Source: Rhizobium anhuiense (GTDB taxonomy: Bacteria > Pseudomonadota > Alphaproteobacteria > Rhizobiales > Rhizobiaceae). From it: a stretch of DNA of 64,000 bases. A program made the position numbers and the translations under genes. Below are positions 51,524 to 61,970 of the stretch, piece after piece (within the stretch, counting starts at the first letter, position 1; each line of letters opens with the position of its first letter). The stretch spans positions 167,139 to 231,138 of the forward strand of contig NZ_ML133531.1 of NCBI RefSeq assembly GCF_003985145.1. The letters are read 5' to 3'. The notes under the pieces are model-generated. The model was not told where the DNA came from. It saw nothing but the letters and a program-made list of their open reading frames with translations, and made no database searches.

Positions 51524-51583
51524 TCCAACTCTCCGGCAGCCGTGTTTTACGGCTGCCGCCACACAGACATTCAGGATCGATCC

Positions 51584-52909
<1,326 letters not shown>

Positions 52910-52937
52910 GCCATTCTTCCCGTGCGGAATAGTTGAG

Positions 52938-52966
52938 CCGCCCCGCCTCTGGCAGGGCGGTTTTTT
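52938..52966 (+). terminator. intrinsic terminator of hom
   Basis: CCGCCC (52938-52943) pairs with GGGCGG (52955-52960) with an eleven-base loop that has extra internal pairing, followed by six T. It ends the aminotransferase-hom unit. Confidence 0.9.
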
Positions 52967-53069
52967 CTGCTATCTATGCAACCTTTCGTTACGGAAGCCT
53001 ATATTAACAGATACCGAAATATTGATATAACTAAACCAGAGATGGTGAGTCGTCTGGGTGGAGAATTTC

Positions 53070-53312
53070 ATGAGCAAGGACAGCCACGCCGGGAAGGGGT
53101 ATGGCCGCCCGAGCGAGGTGCCGCCAGGCCGTCCTGATATGCTTGAGCAAACTCTCAAGCCGGCCTACCATGAAATTCGCCAGGAGGTCCCTGAGGAGGT
53201 TGACGGCGACGAACACACGGAAGGCCGTAACTGGGCCATTCTGCTGACGCTGTTTTCGGTCATACTGGTGCAACTGGCCGGCATCGCCCTGATCGTCTGG
53301 GCGGTATTCTAA
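53070..53312 (+). CDS. small single-pass membrane protein
   Basis: An 80-residue protein with a soluble N-terminus rich in Pro and Glu (KGYGRPSEVPPGRPDML, IRQEVPEEVDGDEHTEG) and one C-terminal transmembrane helix (NWAILLTLFSVILVQLAGIA to VWAVF). ATG at 53070 is preceded by GGAG. I do not recognise a family. It stands alone between the hom terminator and a rhizobial repeat. Confidence 0.6.
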   Translation: MSKDSHAGKGYGRPSEVPPGRPDMLEQTLKPAYHEIRQEVPEEVDGDEHTEGRNWAILLTLFSVILVQLAGIALIVWAVF

Positions 53313-53313
53313 A

Positions 53314-53410
53314 GCGTGTCGCGATCTTTCAGATTCGCTCGCGCTTTAGAGTTTTTGCTTGCACGCATGTCGTTTTCGCAAAACCGCCGCACACTTTTGC
53401 GCGACATGCT
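53314..53410. repeat. rhizobial interspersed repeat with palindromic half
   Basis: The segment GCATGTCG...GCGACATGC (53365-53409) is a near palindrome with inner TTTTCGCAAAA and ACACTTTTGCG. I recognise this and the preceding GCGATCTTTCAGATTCGC block as a common rhizobial intergenic element. It lies between the small membrane gene and recJ and could act at RNA level. Confidence 0.7.
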
Positions 53411-53497
53411 TTGGTAAATATCCGTGTCTGTAAATCCATCGCTATGTTATCTCCGCTGCTCCTGTAGAAAGAGCAGATGAAGTCAGCGGAGTGTGGC

Positions 53498-55300
53498 ATG
53501 GCAGATCCCGTCGATCCGGTACAGCGCGCGTTTCTCGGCGTGGAGAAATCCGCGCTCGACAATCGCTGGGTCGCGCGGCTCGACCAGGCCGGGCAGAACC
53601 GCGCGCTGGCCATGTCGCAGATTCACGGACTGCCGGATCTGATCGCCCGCGTGCTGGCCGGGCGCGGCGTCACGGTGGACGAGGCGATCGAATTCCTCGA
53701 TCCGACGATCCGCAGCCTGATGCCCGATCCTCACACATTGACCGATTGCGAAAAGGCCGCAGTCCGCCTCGTGAGCGCCATCGAGCGCGGCGAGAGCGTC
53801 GCGATCTTCGGCGACTATGATGTCGATGGCGCGGCGTCCTCGGCGCTGATGTATCGCTTTCTCAGCCATTTCGGCGTCAAGGTGAACATCTATATTCCCG
53901 ACCGCGTCTTCGAAGGTTACGGCCCCAATCCGGCGGCGATCAACCAGTTGATCGACAATGGCGCCCAGCTGATCGTCACCGTCGATTGCGGCTCCACCAG
54001 TCACGAGGCGCTTTCAGCCGCTGCCGCGCGCAATGTCGATGTCGTCGTCATCGATCACCACCAGGTGACACATGAGCTGCCGCGCTGCCATGCATTGGTC
54101 AACCCGAACCGCGAGGACGATCTCTCGGGGCAGGGGCATCTTTGCGCAGCCGGCGTGGTTTTCATGGTGCTGGTCGCAACGCTGAGGCTGCTGCGTGCGG
54201 CCGGCAACAAGCGCATCCTGGCGATCGATCTGCTGCAATGGCTGGATATCGTGGCGCTGGCGACGGTCTGCGATGTCGTGCCGCTGAAGGGCCTTAACCG
54301 CGCCTATGTGGTGAAGGGGCTGGTCGCCGCTCGCCACCAGAGCAATGCCGGGCTTGCGGCACTCTTCCGCAAGGCGGGGCTCGCAGGTCCGGTGACACCC
54401 TATCATTTCGGCTTCCTGATCGGACCGCGCATCAATGCCGGCGGGCGGATCGGCGATGCGGCGCTCGGAAGCCGCCTGCTGACGCTCGACGACGCCGGTG
54501 AGGCAGAAATGATCGCGCAGCGCCTCGACGAGCTCAACCGCGAACGCCAGGCGATGGAGGCCATCATGCTGCAGGAGGCGGAAGCCGAGGCGCTCGCCGA
54601 ATATGGCGACGGCGAGGGGGCCTCCGTCATCGTCACTGCCCATGAGAAATGGCATCCCGGCATCGTCGGGCTGATCGCGGCGCGGCTGAAGGAGAAATTC
54701 AAACGGCCGGCCTTCGCCATCGCCTTCGATCCCTCCGGCCGCGGCACCGGCTCGGGCCGCTCGATCAACGGCTTCGACATGGGCAGGATGGTGCGGTCTG
54801 CGGTCGACGAGGGGATTCTCGTCAAGGGCGGCGGCCACGCCATGGCCGCCGGGCTGACGGTCGAGCGCGCCAATCTCGGCAGGCTGAGAAGCTTCTTCAC
54901 GGAGAAGGCCGAAAGGACGGTGGCCAGCCTCGTCGCCAACGAGACGCTGAAGATCGACGGCGCGATCGGCGCAAGCGGCGCCACTCTCGAACTCATCGAC
55001 CGCCTGGAGGCCGCCGGCCCCTATGGCTCCGGTCACGCCCAGCCGCTCTTTGCCGTGCCGGCACATCGCGTGCGCGATGCCCGCCTCGTCGGCGAGAAAC
55101 ATGTGAAGGTGACGCTGGAGGCAATGGACGGATCGCGGCTCGACGGCATCGCCTTCCGCGCCGCCGATACGGCACTCGGCAATCTTCTCATCAATTCACG
55201 CGGCGCCAGCCTGCATGTCGCGGGTTCGCTCGGGGCCGAGCATTACCAGGGTTCACGCCGCATCCAGCTGCGCGTCTGCGACGCGGCTCCGGCGCGGTAA
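53498..55300 (+). CDS. recJ: single-stranded-DNA-specific exonuclease RecJ
   Basis: A 600-residue 5'-3' ssDNA exonuclease. The DHH core has AIFGDYDVDGAASSALMY (metal Asp), VTVDCGSTSHE, VVVIDHHQVTHELP (the DHH) and DIVALATVCDVVPL; the DHHA1 domain has GSGRSINGFDMGRMV and VKGGGHAMAAGLTV; the C-terminal OB domain follows. ATG at 53498 (MADPVDPVQ) with GGAG is preferred to one seven codons upstream. Used in recombination and mismatch/base excision repair. Confidence 0.95.
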   Translation: MADPVDPVQRAFLGVEKSALDNRWVARLDQAGQNRALAMSQIHGLPDLIARVLAGRGVTVDEAIEFLDPTIRSLMPDPHTLTDCEKAAVRLVSAIERGESVAIFGDYDVDGAASSALMYRFLSHFGVKVNIYIPDRVFEGYGPNPAAINQLIDNGAQLIVTVDCGSTSHEALSAAAARNVDVVVIDHHQVTHELPRCHALVNPNREDDLSGQGHLCAAGVVFMVLVATLRLLRAAGNKRILAIDLLQWLDIVALATVCDVVPLKGLNRAYVVKGLVAARHQSNAGLAALFRKAGLAGPVTPYHFGFLIGPRINAGGRIGDAALGSRLLTLDDAGEAEMIAQRLDELNRERQAMEAIMLQEAEAEALAEYGDGEGASVIVTAHEKWHPGIVGLIAARLKEKFKRPAFAIAFDPSGRGTGSGRSINGFDMGRMVRSAVDEGILVKGGGHAMAAGLTVERANLGRLRSFFTEKAERTVASLVANETLKIDGAIGASGATLELIDRLEAAGPYGSGHAQPLFAVPAHRVRDARLVGEKHVKVTLEAMDGSRLDGIAFRAADTALGNLLINSRGASLHVAGSLGAEHYQGSRRIQLRVCDAAPAR

Positions 55301-55316
55301 TCTTCTGCGAATTTCA

Positions 55317-57293
55317 TCAGCTGCCGGCGGTCATGACGCTCATCAGCATCTCCGCTTGCGATCGGCTCTTCATGGCCGCAAAGCCCTTCGCGGCGATGGA
55401 ATCGCGCTCGGCGGTATCTCCGATCAGCTTATGGCAGCGCTCTATCATCTTGTCATAGGGCTCGACCGCCAGGCCGCCGCTGAAGGGCTGGAGATCCGGG
55501 TCGCGGATATCGCCTTCGGTCAGCACACAGACGCGATTGGCGAGCAGATAGGAAATGCGCACGATCTCGAAGACGCCGCTCGTATAATGATGGATGTTGA
55601 TGACGATCTTGGAACGGGCGATCGCCGCGTCGCGTTCCGCGCCATAGATGTTGAAGAGGTGCGCGACCTTGAGCCCGCCTTGCTCCAGCGTCTTCAGGAT
55701 ATGGTGGCGGCGTTCGTTCATCGAGCCGTAGAAGAGCACGTCGATATCTTTGACGGGGGCATGCTGTATCTGGCTGAGGCAGCGGCTATAGCCGACCTCG
55801 AGCACGCCGGCATGGTCAATGCCCTTGGCGGCGAGATTTTCCCGGTTGCGCGGGCTGTAGTCGAGAACCGGAAGCGACTTCAGGATCGAGGTGTAGCGCG
55901 AATTGATCCAGATGCTTTCTTCCGACACCTGCTCGAGATTGATGATGACGCTGTCCTGCGGCAGATGGCCGACGATTTCGGCGGGGAGAAGATTGCCGCC
56001 GTAGATGATCGGCGCGCGGCCGGCGAACGCATTCATGTCGCGGACGATCGGTGCCGAGCCGCCGAGTTCCTCGAAGGCGCCCTGCAGGCCGAGCGCGACT
56101 TCGTCGAAGGCGTGGCTATGACTGTAGTTGGCCGGCGTCACGATCCAGATGCAATGACGGTCCTTGTGCGCCTGCCATCCGCCGGCAAAGGGCTGCAACG
56201 GGTTGCGGAGCGGCTGCTCGATCTTCGGCGCGGCTGGCAGAGCGGGCCTTTCGGTCCGTACCGGCTGCTGCGGCGCCGCAGAGGCGCCTGAAGCCTGCGA
56301 AGCATAGGCGCGCATCAATTCGCGGCCGCCGATGAATTGGCCGCGCGGCATCCAGGCGGGCGGATCATCAGTCCCCCAGATCAGATGCGGCTGCTTGATG
56401 AGCGGCTGGCGGCCTTCCTGCCACGAGGTCAGGAGAGCCTGGTCACGGCTGCGCAGAAAGGCTTCCTTGGTGGTGAAAAGACCATGCAGCATACGGCCGA
56501 GGCGGACACCGAACTTCCATTCGAAATCGGCAACGGTCGGTACGAAGGCGGCGATCTTCAATCCGGCGGCGGCAGCCTGCTGGACATAAAGCCCGAGCAG
56601 ACGTTCGATCACGAAGGGGCGCATCTTCGCGTTGGCATCGCGTGAATAGTGAGCCTCACCGGCATAGGCGGTACCCGCCGGGGTGCCGACGCGCGCTTGA
56701 TTTTCGAGCGATTCGAGAATGCGTTCGCAAAAGGCGAAATAGCCGGACCAGAATTTCCGGTTGCCGCAGAAATAGTTGCAGAACATGAAGGCAGTCTTGT
56801 CCTGCGGCGGCGCAATCGGATAGCCGAGCTCCTGGATATGCAGGAAGATCGGCTCCATGCCGGGATGGCCGCCAAGCAGCGAATGTTCCCAAACGTTGCT
56901 GTAAATCGCCGCGTGGCCGATCAGCGGATTGTAAAGATAGGCGTCTGCACCTTCGGCCCTGGCTTTTTCCGCCTCGGTGACAAAGGACGGGAAGCTGGTC
57001 ACCGATTTAATCTCGAATTTGCTGGAGAGCAGCCCCCAGAACACGTCGTCACCGAGGCCGATCGCCTCGTGATGCTGATGCAGGATGTGGAAGAGCTCAT
57101 ATTCGCGGGTTGTCGCCTGCGTATTGAACGAGATGTCGAGCGGCACGGCAGCCGCGTCGAGCTGGCTGCGCTGCGAAGGATCGAGATAGGGCTGATAGAC
57201 GATGACCGATCCCGTGCCGGCCGCTTTTTCCGTGAGAAGCGCCAGATCAGGAAGACCGGCCGGCAGAGCGGAAATGGGCTGATTGATCGTCAA
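55317..57293 (-). CDS. glycosyltransferase-like protein, large
   Basis: A 658-residue cytoplasmic protein. The N-terminal half (to about 330) is a conserved domain with no family I can name (YLDPSQRSQLDAAAVPLDIS, FAFCERILESLENQARVGTP). The C-terminal 230 residues look like a GT-B glycosyltransferase: IVTPANYSHSHAFDEVALGL, YGGNLLPAEIVGHLP, DIDVLFYGSMNERRHHIL and the end ...FEIVRISYLLANRVCVLTEG. TTG at 57293 is chosen because GAAGGA precedes it; earlier starts in the same frame are possible. Possible surface polysaccharide or protein glycosylation role. Ends 17 bases after recJ, convergently. Confidence 0.65.
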   Translation of the reverse strand: MTINQPISALPAGLPDLALLTEKAAGTGSVIVYQPYLDPSQRSQLDAAAVPLDISFNTQATTREYELFHILHQHHEAIGLGDDVFWGLLSSKFEIKSVTSFPSFVTEAEKARAEGADAYLYNPLIGHAAIYSNVWEHSLLGGHPGMEPIFLHIQELGYPIAPPQDKTAFMFCNYFCGNRKFWSGYFAFCERILESLENQARVGTPAGTAYAGEAHYSRDANAKMRPFVIERLLGLYVQQAAAAGLKIAAFVPTVADFEWKFGVRLGRMLHGLFTTKEAFLRSRDQALLTSWQEGRQPLIKQPHLIWGTDDPPAWMPRGQFIGGRELMRAYASQASGASAAPQQPVRTERPALPAAPKIEQPLRNPLQPFAGGWQAHKDRHCIWIVTPANYSHSHAFDEVALGLQGAFEELGGSAPIVRDMNAFAGRAPIIYGGNLLPAEIVGHLPQDSVIINLEQVSEESIWINSRYTSILKSLPVLDYSPRNRENLAAKGIDHAGVLEVGYSRCLSQIQHAPVKDIDVLFYGSMNERRHHILKTLEQGGLKVAHLFNIYGAERDAAIARSKIVINIHHYTSGVFEIVRISYLLANRVCVLTEGDIRDPDLQPFSGGLAVEPYDKMIERCHKLIGDTAERDSIAAKGFAAMKSRSQAEMLMSVMTAGS

Positions 57294-57550
57294 GGCATCG
57301 TCCTTCGTGCATGGCCGCCGTCTCCGTGATTCACGAAACGGCATTCGGGCTGGTTTGGGGCCGACTATTGGACGTGAAGCTTGCGCCACACTGTTGGCAC
57401 GAGTTTCGCTAGACCAGGGGAAAGGTTAAGCCGCGATGTTCGTACGTAGAGCGCGGACGCTACGAGAGGTTTGCGCCGAAGGAGAGGTGCGAGCGGCAAA
57501 CAAGGCCGCGAATCTGGCTCGAATAGACGGATGATTTTTGGGGAGAGAAG

Positions 57551-57625
57551 TGGCACGCCCTAGGGGAGTCGAACCCCTCTTCCCAGAATGAAAATCTGGT
57601 GTCCTAACCGATAGACGAAGGGCGC
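57551..57625 (-). tRNA. tRNA-Glu(UUC), copy 1
   Basis: The reverse complement reads GCGCCCTTCGTCTATCGG at the 5' end, anticodon stem CAGAT/ATTCTG around anticodon TTC, and a GGTTCGACTCC T arm, ending GCCA. 75 nt with CCA encoded. Identical to copy 2 of this isoacceptor at 57951, including flanking bases. Confidence 0.95.
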
Positions 57626-57643
57626 TTCCTTCGTGGTGGCGCC

Positions 57644-57672
57644 CTTATAGTCAGCACCTTCGAAGGCCGCAA
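57644..57672 (-). promoter_or_regulatory. promoter of tRNA-Glu(UUC) copy 1
   Basis: On the minus strand TTGCGG (57672-57667) is separated by 17 bases from TATAAG (57649-57644), 19 bases before the tRNA. Matches alphaproteobacterial sigma-70 CTTGCG-N17-TATAAG. Confidence 0.75.
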
Positions 57673-57801
57673 GCGCCAAGGCGTGAAAAAATCATCGTTT
57701 TCGCCGATTTTTTTCGACTGTGGAAAAACCTGGTATCGTCAGGCGACGGGGCCGGGAAAGATAAGCCAGCGGGCTGGTTTGGGCGCCATTGCGCAATCCA
57801 G

Positions 57802-57876
57802 TGGTACGCCCTAGGGGAGTCGAACCCCTCTTTACAGAATGAGAATCTGTCGTCCTAACCGATAGACGAAGGGCGC
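57802..57876 (-). tRNA. tRNA-Glu(CUC)
   Basis: Same scaffold as the two UUC genes but with anticodon CTC (CAGATTCTCATTCTG), discriminator A instead of G, and a different variable-arm side (TCTGTAAAG). 75 nt with encoded CCA. Confidence 0.93.
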
Positions 57877-57889
57877 AGGCAACTTTACT

Positions 57890-57918
57890 GAAATAGGAAT
57901 GCGCACCGGCTTCTGCAA
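57890..57918 (-). promoter_or_regulatory. promoter of tRNA-Glu(CUC)
   Basis: TTGCAG (57918-57913) and TATTTC (57895-57890) on the minus strand with a 17-base spacer; weaker -10 than the two UUC promoters. Confidence 0.6.
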
Positions 57919-57950
57919 GCGGATGTGATGGCTTCTATATGGAGAGAAAG

Positions 57951-58025
57951 TGGCACGCCCTAGGGGAGTCGAACCCCTCTTCCCAGAATGAAAATCTGGT
58001 GTCCTAACCGATAGACGAAGGGCGC
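57951..58025 (-). tRNA. tRNA-Glu(UUC), copy 2
   Basis: Identical in sequence to 57551-57625, with the same upstream bases up to the TATAAG box (GTGGTGGCGCCCTTATAGTC on the plus strand). The flanks diverge beyond. Read as a recent duplication or gene conversion. Confidence 0.95.
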
Positions 58026-58043
58026 TTCCTTCGTGGTGGCGCC

Positions 58044-58072
58044 CTTATAGTCAGGCGTTTTGAATCCCGCAA
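58044..58072 (-). promoter_or_regulatory. promoter of tRNA-Glu(UUC) copy 2
   Basis: TTGCGG (58072-58067) and TATAAG (58049-58044), 17-base spacer, the same layout as copy 1 although the spacer sequence differs. Confidence 0.75.
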
Positions 58073-58223
58073 GCGGAATTGCGGTTTTTCTTTCAAAAAA
58101 GTGACAAGAAATCCGGGCGTGTTCGAAAAGCCGATTATTGAAGCCGAATCAACGGGCTGCCGGCTGTTTCTTTAACGAGGCGAGGTGGTGCTGCCGTAAC
58201 GTAATGCGAAAATCGCGCGGTCG

Positions 58224-59291
58224 TCAGATTGCTCTTGCGGTCGTTATCGGCGCGCGTTTGCCGCCGCAGCCCCAGTTCCAGTCACGGGTTTTGCCGGTAT
58301 CGAGGTGGACCGAATCCGTATGGCAATAGGTGCCGACGCCGCCGCGGTTCGGGAGCGAACGGATATAGGCGGCGATATCCCATTTCGTTACGCCGTCGAT
58401 CTGGATGTCGGCCGCCTCGCAGCTCTTGTGCATCGATTCGTCGGCGCCACCGACCAGGCGGTTGTGCTCTTCGTCGCGGTAGCCTGACGTGACAATAACC
58501 GGCCGGCCGAAATGGTTTTCGACCGTCTTGATCACTTTCAGCAGGTCGGGCTTGAAGCAGCCGACCTCGACCTTGTCGTTCTGCACATGCAGGCCATTCG
58601 GCGCGATACGCGTCATGCCGGGCAGGGCGGCCTTTTGCAGCAGGCCGGAAAGACTGCCGAGCAGGTTCTGCTTCGGCGCGCTGTAGAGCGCATTCATCGT
58701 CGAGGTCGGAATGCTGCCCGTGGCGAGCGACGCTGTTTGAACTGGCGCAAGCTGGGTGCTGTTGTTCTGTGAGGATTGCTGCGGCAGCACCGGCTCCGCC
58801 GGCGGCTGCGGCACGTATGGCTGGCTGTAGACGCTGCTTCGCGCGGGTGCCGCCCCTTGCACCGGCGCATAGGCCTGCGGCTGGATGACGGTTGACGTGC
58901 TGTTGTTTTGCGGCGCCGGCTGATGATCGGAAAAAATGCTCATCGCCTGCGCGTTGATCCGGGTCGACTGCAGGACGAGCCCGCCGATATTGGCAGGTGC
59001 TGTGCTCGCCGGATCGGCCGGCGGGACGGCGGCATTCGGATCCTGCGCGACGAGCTGAGGCGCGGCCTGGGCGCCGGAGACGTTGACGAGTCGAGGGTCC
59101 GTGTAGCCCGAACGAGGGACAGAGCCTGCGGGCGCTACCGTGGCAAGCTGAGGGACTGTGGCCGACGCCGCCGGAGCAACTGCGGCGGAATCGAGCGCCT
59201 TCTTGTCCGACGCGCAGCCGGACAGCGCCAGCACCGAGGTGGCGATCAGCAAAGCGCCCGTCACGGGCATCCGCATCTGCATGTTACGCAA
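58224..59291 (-). CDS. lipoprotein with M15/DUF882-like peptidase domain
   Basis: A 355-residue lipoprotein. TTG at 59291 precedes MQMRMPVTGALLIATSVLAL, and the lipobox LSGC lies near residue 26. A 180-residue Pro/Gln/Ser/Ala-rich linker follows. The C-terminal 140 residues are a YcbK/peptidase M15-like domain: VIVTSGYRDEEHNRLVGGA, SMHKSCEAADIQIDG and YCHTDSVHLDTGKTRDW, with metal ligands His, Asp and His. Predicted periplasmic murein endopeptidase or carboxypeptidase. An ATG at 59282 is an alternative start. Confidence 0.83.
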   Translation of the reverse strand: MRNMQMRMPVTGALLIATSVLALSGCASDKKALDSAAVAPAASATVPQLATVAPAGSVPRSGYTDPRLVNVSGAQAAPQLVAQDPNAAVPPADPASTAPANIGGLVLQSTRINAQAMSIFSDHQPAPQNNSTSTVIQPQAYAPVQGAAPARSSVYSQPYVPQPPAEPVLPQQSSQNNSTQLAPVQTASLATGSIPTSTMNALYSAPKQNLLGSLSGLLQKAALPGMTRIAPNGLHVQNDKVEVGCFKPDLLKVIKTVENHFGRPVIVTSGYRDEEHNRLVGGADESMHKSCEAADIQIDGVTKWDIAAYIRSLPNRGGVGTYCHTDSVHLDTGKTRDWNWGCGGKRAPITTARAI

Positions 59292-59457
59292 GCGAGCAGT
59301 CTCCAGTTGATGCGGAAAATGGGCATAAACGCCGCCTTCCGCTTCGAGTCATCGGGAGATTGCCTGCGGGGCCGGATCGCGGCAAGCGGCAAGGCGCCGG
59401 CCGGACCCGAAATCGCAAAAGCCGCAAGTTTCGCAAAAGCCTTGCGGCGAAAAACCC

Positions 59458-59898
59458 TTACCAGGCGCCGGTATTGCCCATCGAGGCCCAGGGTTCGGCG
59501 GGCGGAAGCGGGCTGCCTTTCTGCAGGATTTCGATCGAGATGCCGTCGGGCGAGCGCACGAAGGCCATGTTCCCATCGCGCGGCGGCCGGTTGATGGTGA
59601 CGCCATTGTCCATCAACTTCTGGCAGATCGCATAAATATCGTCGACCTCATAAGCGAGGTGGCCGAAATTGCGTCCTCCGCTATAATCCTCTGTATCCCA
59701 GTTGTAAGTCAGTTCGAGGCAGGGAGCTTTTTCGTTGCGTGCACGGTCGAGATCGTCGCGAGCGGCCAGGAAAACCAGGGTGAAGCGGCCCTTTTCGTTT
59801 TCGTGGCGGCGAATCTCCTCCAGCCCGAACAGCGTGGTGTAAAAGGCGAGGGAGGCATCCAGGTCTTTGACCCGTACCATTGTGTGGAGATAACGCAT
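59458..59898 (-). CDS. gloA: lactoylglutathione lyase (glyoxalase I)
   Basis: A 146-residue two-VOC-motif enzyme: YLHTMVRVKDLDASLAFYTT, FTLVFLAARDDLDRARNEKA, LELTYNWDTEDYSGGRNFGH and RDGNMAFVRSPDGISIEILQ with the metal residues His5, Glu56-region, His74-region and Glu at the end. ATG at 59898 follows AAAGGAG. Converts methylglyoxal-glutathione to lactoylglutathione. Confidence 0.93.
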   Translation of the reverse strand: MRYLHTMVRVKDLDASLAFYTTLFGLEEIRRHENEKGRFTLVFLAARDDLDRARNEKAPCLELTYNWDTEDYSGGRNFGHLAYEVDDIYAICQKLMDNGVTINRPPRDGNMAFVRSPDGISIEILQKGSPLPPAEPWASMGNTGAW

Positions 59899-60093
59899 TC
59901 TATCTACTCCTTTATTGGGGCTGGCTTTTTTCAGCAAGCCGAGGTCAGCTTCGGGCAAGTCAACTTTATAAAATGTGCAGCTGGGAATAACCGAAAACTA
60001 GGACTTGCGCTTATCCGTTACCAAGATGTTAATCTTGATTTCAAGAATCAGTTAACCGTAACAGTGTGACGCGTATTCGAGGGGCTGGCGACA

Positions 60094-60672
60094 ATGGCTG
60101 ACAGGATTTCATCGAACGAATACTCCGATCTCGACGAGCTATCAGGAGAGGCGGTCGATCTTGTTGAAATCACCGGCGTCGTCAAGTGGTTCGACGTCGC
60201 CAAGGGTTTCGGCTTTATCGTACCCGACAACGGCATGCAGGATGTTCTCCTGCACGTGACCTGTTTGCGCCGCGACGGTTACCAGACCATCCTCGAGGGA
60301 ACGCGCATCGTCGCCCTCATCCAGCGCCGCGAGCGCGGCTACCAGGCTTTCAAGATCCTCTCGATGGACCAGTCGACCGCGGTTCATCCGTCGCAGCTGC
60401 CGCCGGTGCGCACCCATGTGCAGGTCACCGCGACGAGCGGGCTCGAGCGTGCGCTGGTCAAATGGTTCAACCGCACCAAGGGCTTCGGCTTCCTGACGCG
60501 CGGCGAGGGCACGGAAGATATCTTCGTGCATATGGAGACGCTCCGTCGCTTCGGCCTGACGGAACTGCGTCCCGGCCAGGTGGTGCTTGTCCGCTTCGGC
60601 GACGGCGAAAAGGGCCTGATGGCCGCAGAGATCCATCCTGATGTTCCGAGCCCGGCAAGCCGGTCGCACTGA
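60094..60672 (+). CDS. double cold-shock-domain protein
   Basis: A 192-residue protein with two cold shock domains: residues 25-95 (VVKWFDVAKGFGFIVPDNG, DVLLHVTCLRRDGYQ) and 115-180 (ALVKWFNRTKGFGFLTRGEG, EDIFVHMETLRRFG). The first has LHV instead of FVH in RNP2, the second is canonical. Alphaproteobacteria often carry this double form. It likely acts as an RNA chaperone. ATG overlaps nothing; the DUF192 gene begins two bases downstream. Confidence 0.92.
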   Translation: MADRISSNEYSDLDELSGEAVDLVEITGVVKWFDVAKGFGFIVPDNGMQDVLLHVTCLRRDGYQTILEGTRIVALIQRRERGYQAFKILSMDQSTAVHPSQLPPVRTHVQVTATSGLERALVKWFNRTKGFGFLTRGEGTEDIFVHMETLRRFGLTELRPGQVVLVRFGDGEKGLMAAEIHPDVPSPASRSH

Positions 60673-60673
60673 C

Positions 60674-61162
60674 ATGCGTGGCCTGTCCCTGTTTCATGCC
60701 ATCCGAAGCGCCATCCTGGCGCTTTTTTTCATGGCTGCGCTGCCGGCCTTGGCCGAGGAGCAGATGCGGTTCGACAAGGAGCCGCTGCTCATCCAGACCG
60801 CCGCGGGCAAGGTGCTGCATTTCACCGTAGAGATCGCCTCGACCCCCGATCAGCGCGCCCGCGGGCTGATGTTTCGCAAGACGATGGCCGATGATGCCGG
60901 CATGATCTTCGATTTCGACGAGCCGCGGCGCGTCACCATGTGGATGGAAAACACCATTCTGCCGCTCGACATGCTCTTTGCCGACGACACCGGCACGATC
61001 CGCCACATCAAGGAAAACGCAAAGCCCTATTCGCGCGATATCATCGATTCGATGGGCGAGGTGAAATACGTCGTCGAACTCAATGCAGGCGTCGTCGCCA
61101 AGCTTGGAATCAAGTCCGGCGACAGGATCGTCAGCGCCACGACGACAAGCAAGGCGAAGTGA
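60674..61162 (+). CDS. DUF192-family secreted protein
   Basis: A 162-residue protein with a signal peptide (MRGLSLFHAIRSAILALFFM to about residue 27, LPALAEE). The DUF192 core has FTVEIASTPDQRARGLMFRK, MIFDFDEPRRVTMWMENTIL, PLDMLFADD and VVELNAGVVAKLGIKSGD, which is the whole family signature. Function unknown. It begins two bases after the cold-shock gene and is probably co-transcribed with it. Confidence 0.9.
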   Translation: MRGLSLFHAIRSAILALFFMAALPALAEEQMRFDKEPLLIQTAAGKVLHFTVEIASTPDQRARGLMFRKTMADDAGMIFDFDEPRRVTMWMENTILPLDMLFADDTGTIRHIKENAKPYSRDIIDSMGEVKYVVELNAGVVAKLGIKSGDRIVSATTTSKAK

Positions 61163-61221
61163 CGGCGGCAGGGTCGCGCGCAGGCGGCTGCGAGGGAATT
61201 CAGGAATATCAGGATATTGAA

Positions 61222-61298
<77 letters not shown>

Positions 61299-61461
61299 TG
61301 CCGTGAATGGCAGGGGAGATACACGGTTCACTTCGCCGTCGCAACCCATAAATCCAGCGCTGGTCGAAGATTCCTCGCCTGCCCTGTGGATGCTATAGAA
61401 AAATCTTGATGGGTCGCACGTCTGCCGTGCCGGGCGCATTGAACGTCAGGACAAGGCTGCC

Positions 61462-61635
61462 TCAGCCGTGGGCGATCAGGCCGAGATATTGGGCGTAGCT
61501 GATGACGACGTAGAAGAAAGCCGTGATACCAGCTCCTAACGCAATGGCATTGAACTCTGGCGAACGTTTCATCATGAGTGCAAATCCACTGAAACCGATG
61601 GAGCCGTAGATAGTGCCAGGGACCGGCTGCGGCAA
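61462..61635 (-). CDS. possible 57-residue membrane protein or gene remnant
   Basis: From TTG at 61635 the frame reads PQPVPGTIYGSIGFSGFALM and then KRSPEFNAIALGAGITAFFY with an ending ISYAQYLGLIAHG. Hydrophobic residues cluster into two segments, and the composition is protein-like. There is no ribosome site and a stop lies directly upstream, so it may be the tail of a degraded gene. Confidence 0.35.
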   Translation of the reverse strand: MPQPVPGTIYGSIGFSGFALMMKRSPEFNAIALGAGITAFFYVVISYAQYLGLIAHG

Positions 61636-61970
61636 TCAGCTTGTAATCACAACATGCGACGATCGGTAACATTGCGCAATTCGGCCTGAGGTCCCTCGGC
61701 CATGAAGAGAGGGCTGGATCGACAGGTGGGAAGACGACCCAAAGCCGCTTCGCCCGCCGATAGCCTTGTTTCCCCAATGCATCGGCTTGTCATGAGATGG
61801 AGCAGGCAGCGTGCGTCGCGCACCGCCTTTTTTCTTGAAAAGCCGCGGATTCGCGGATAAGCAAAATTCATCTCTTCGCGCTATCTCAAGCGATGAAGCA
61901 AAAGACCCGGCAACCGGGATTGAGACCATGAAAGCCGGGCACTGCCCGCATAGTCGGAGACGCCGCAGTC
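61636..61970. other. gene-poor gap before the NDUFS4-like gene
   Basis: I find no convincing gene in this 335-base stretch. Frames in it have poor composition and no ribosome site. Confidence 0.5.

Noticed and set aside
58067..58089. CCGCAA/TTGCGG hairpin followed by T run as a plus-strand terminator
   Set aside because: No plus-strand gene ends there; the left arm is the -35 box of the tRNA-Glu promoter on the minus strand.
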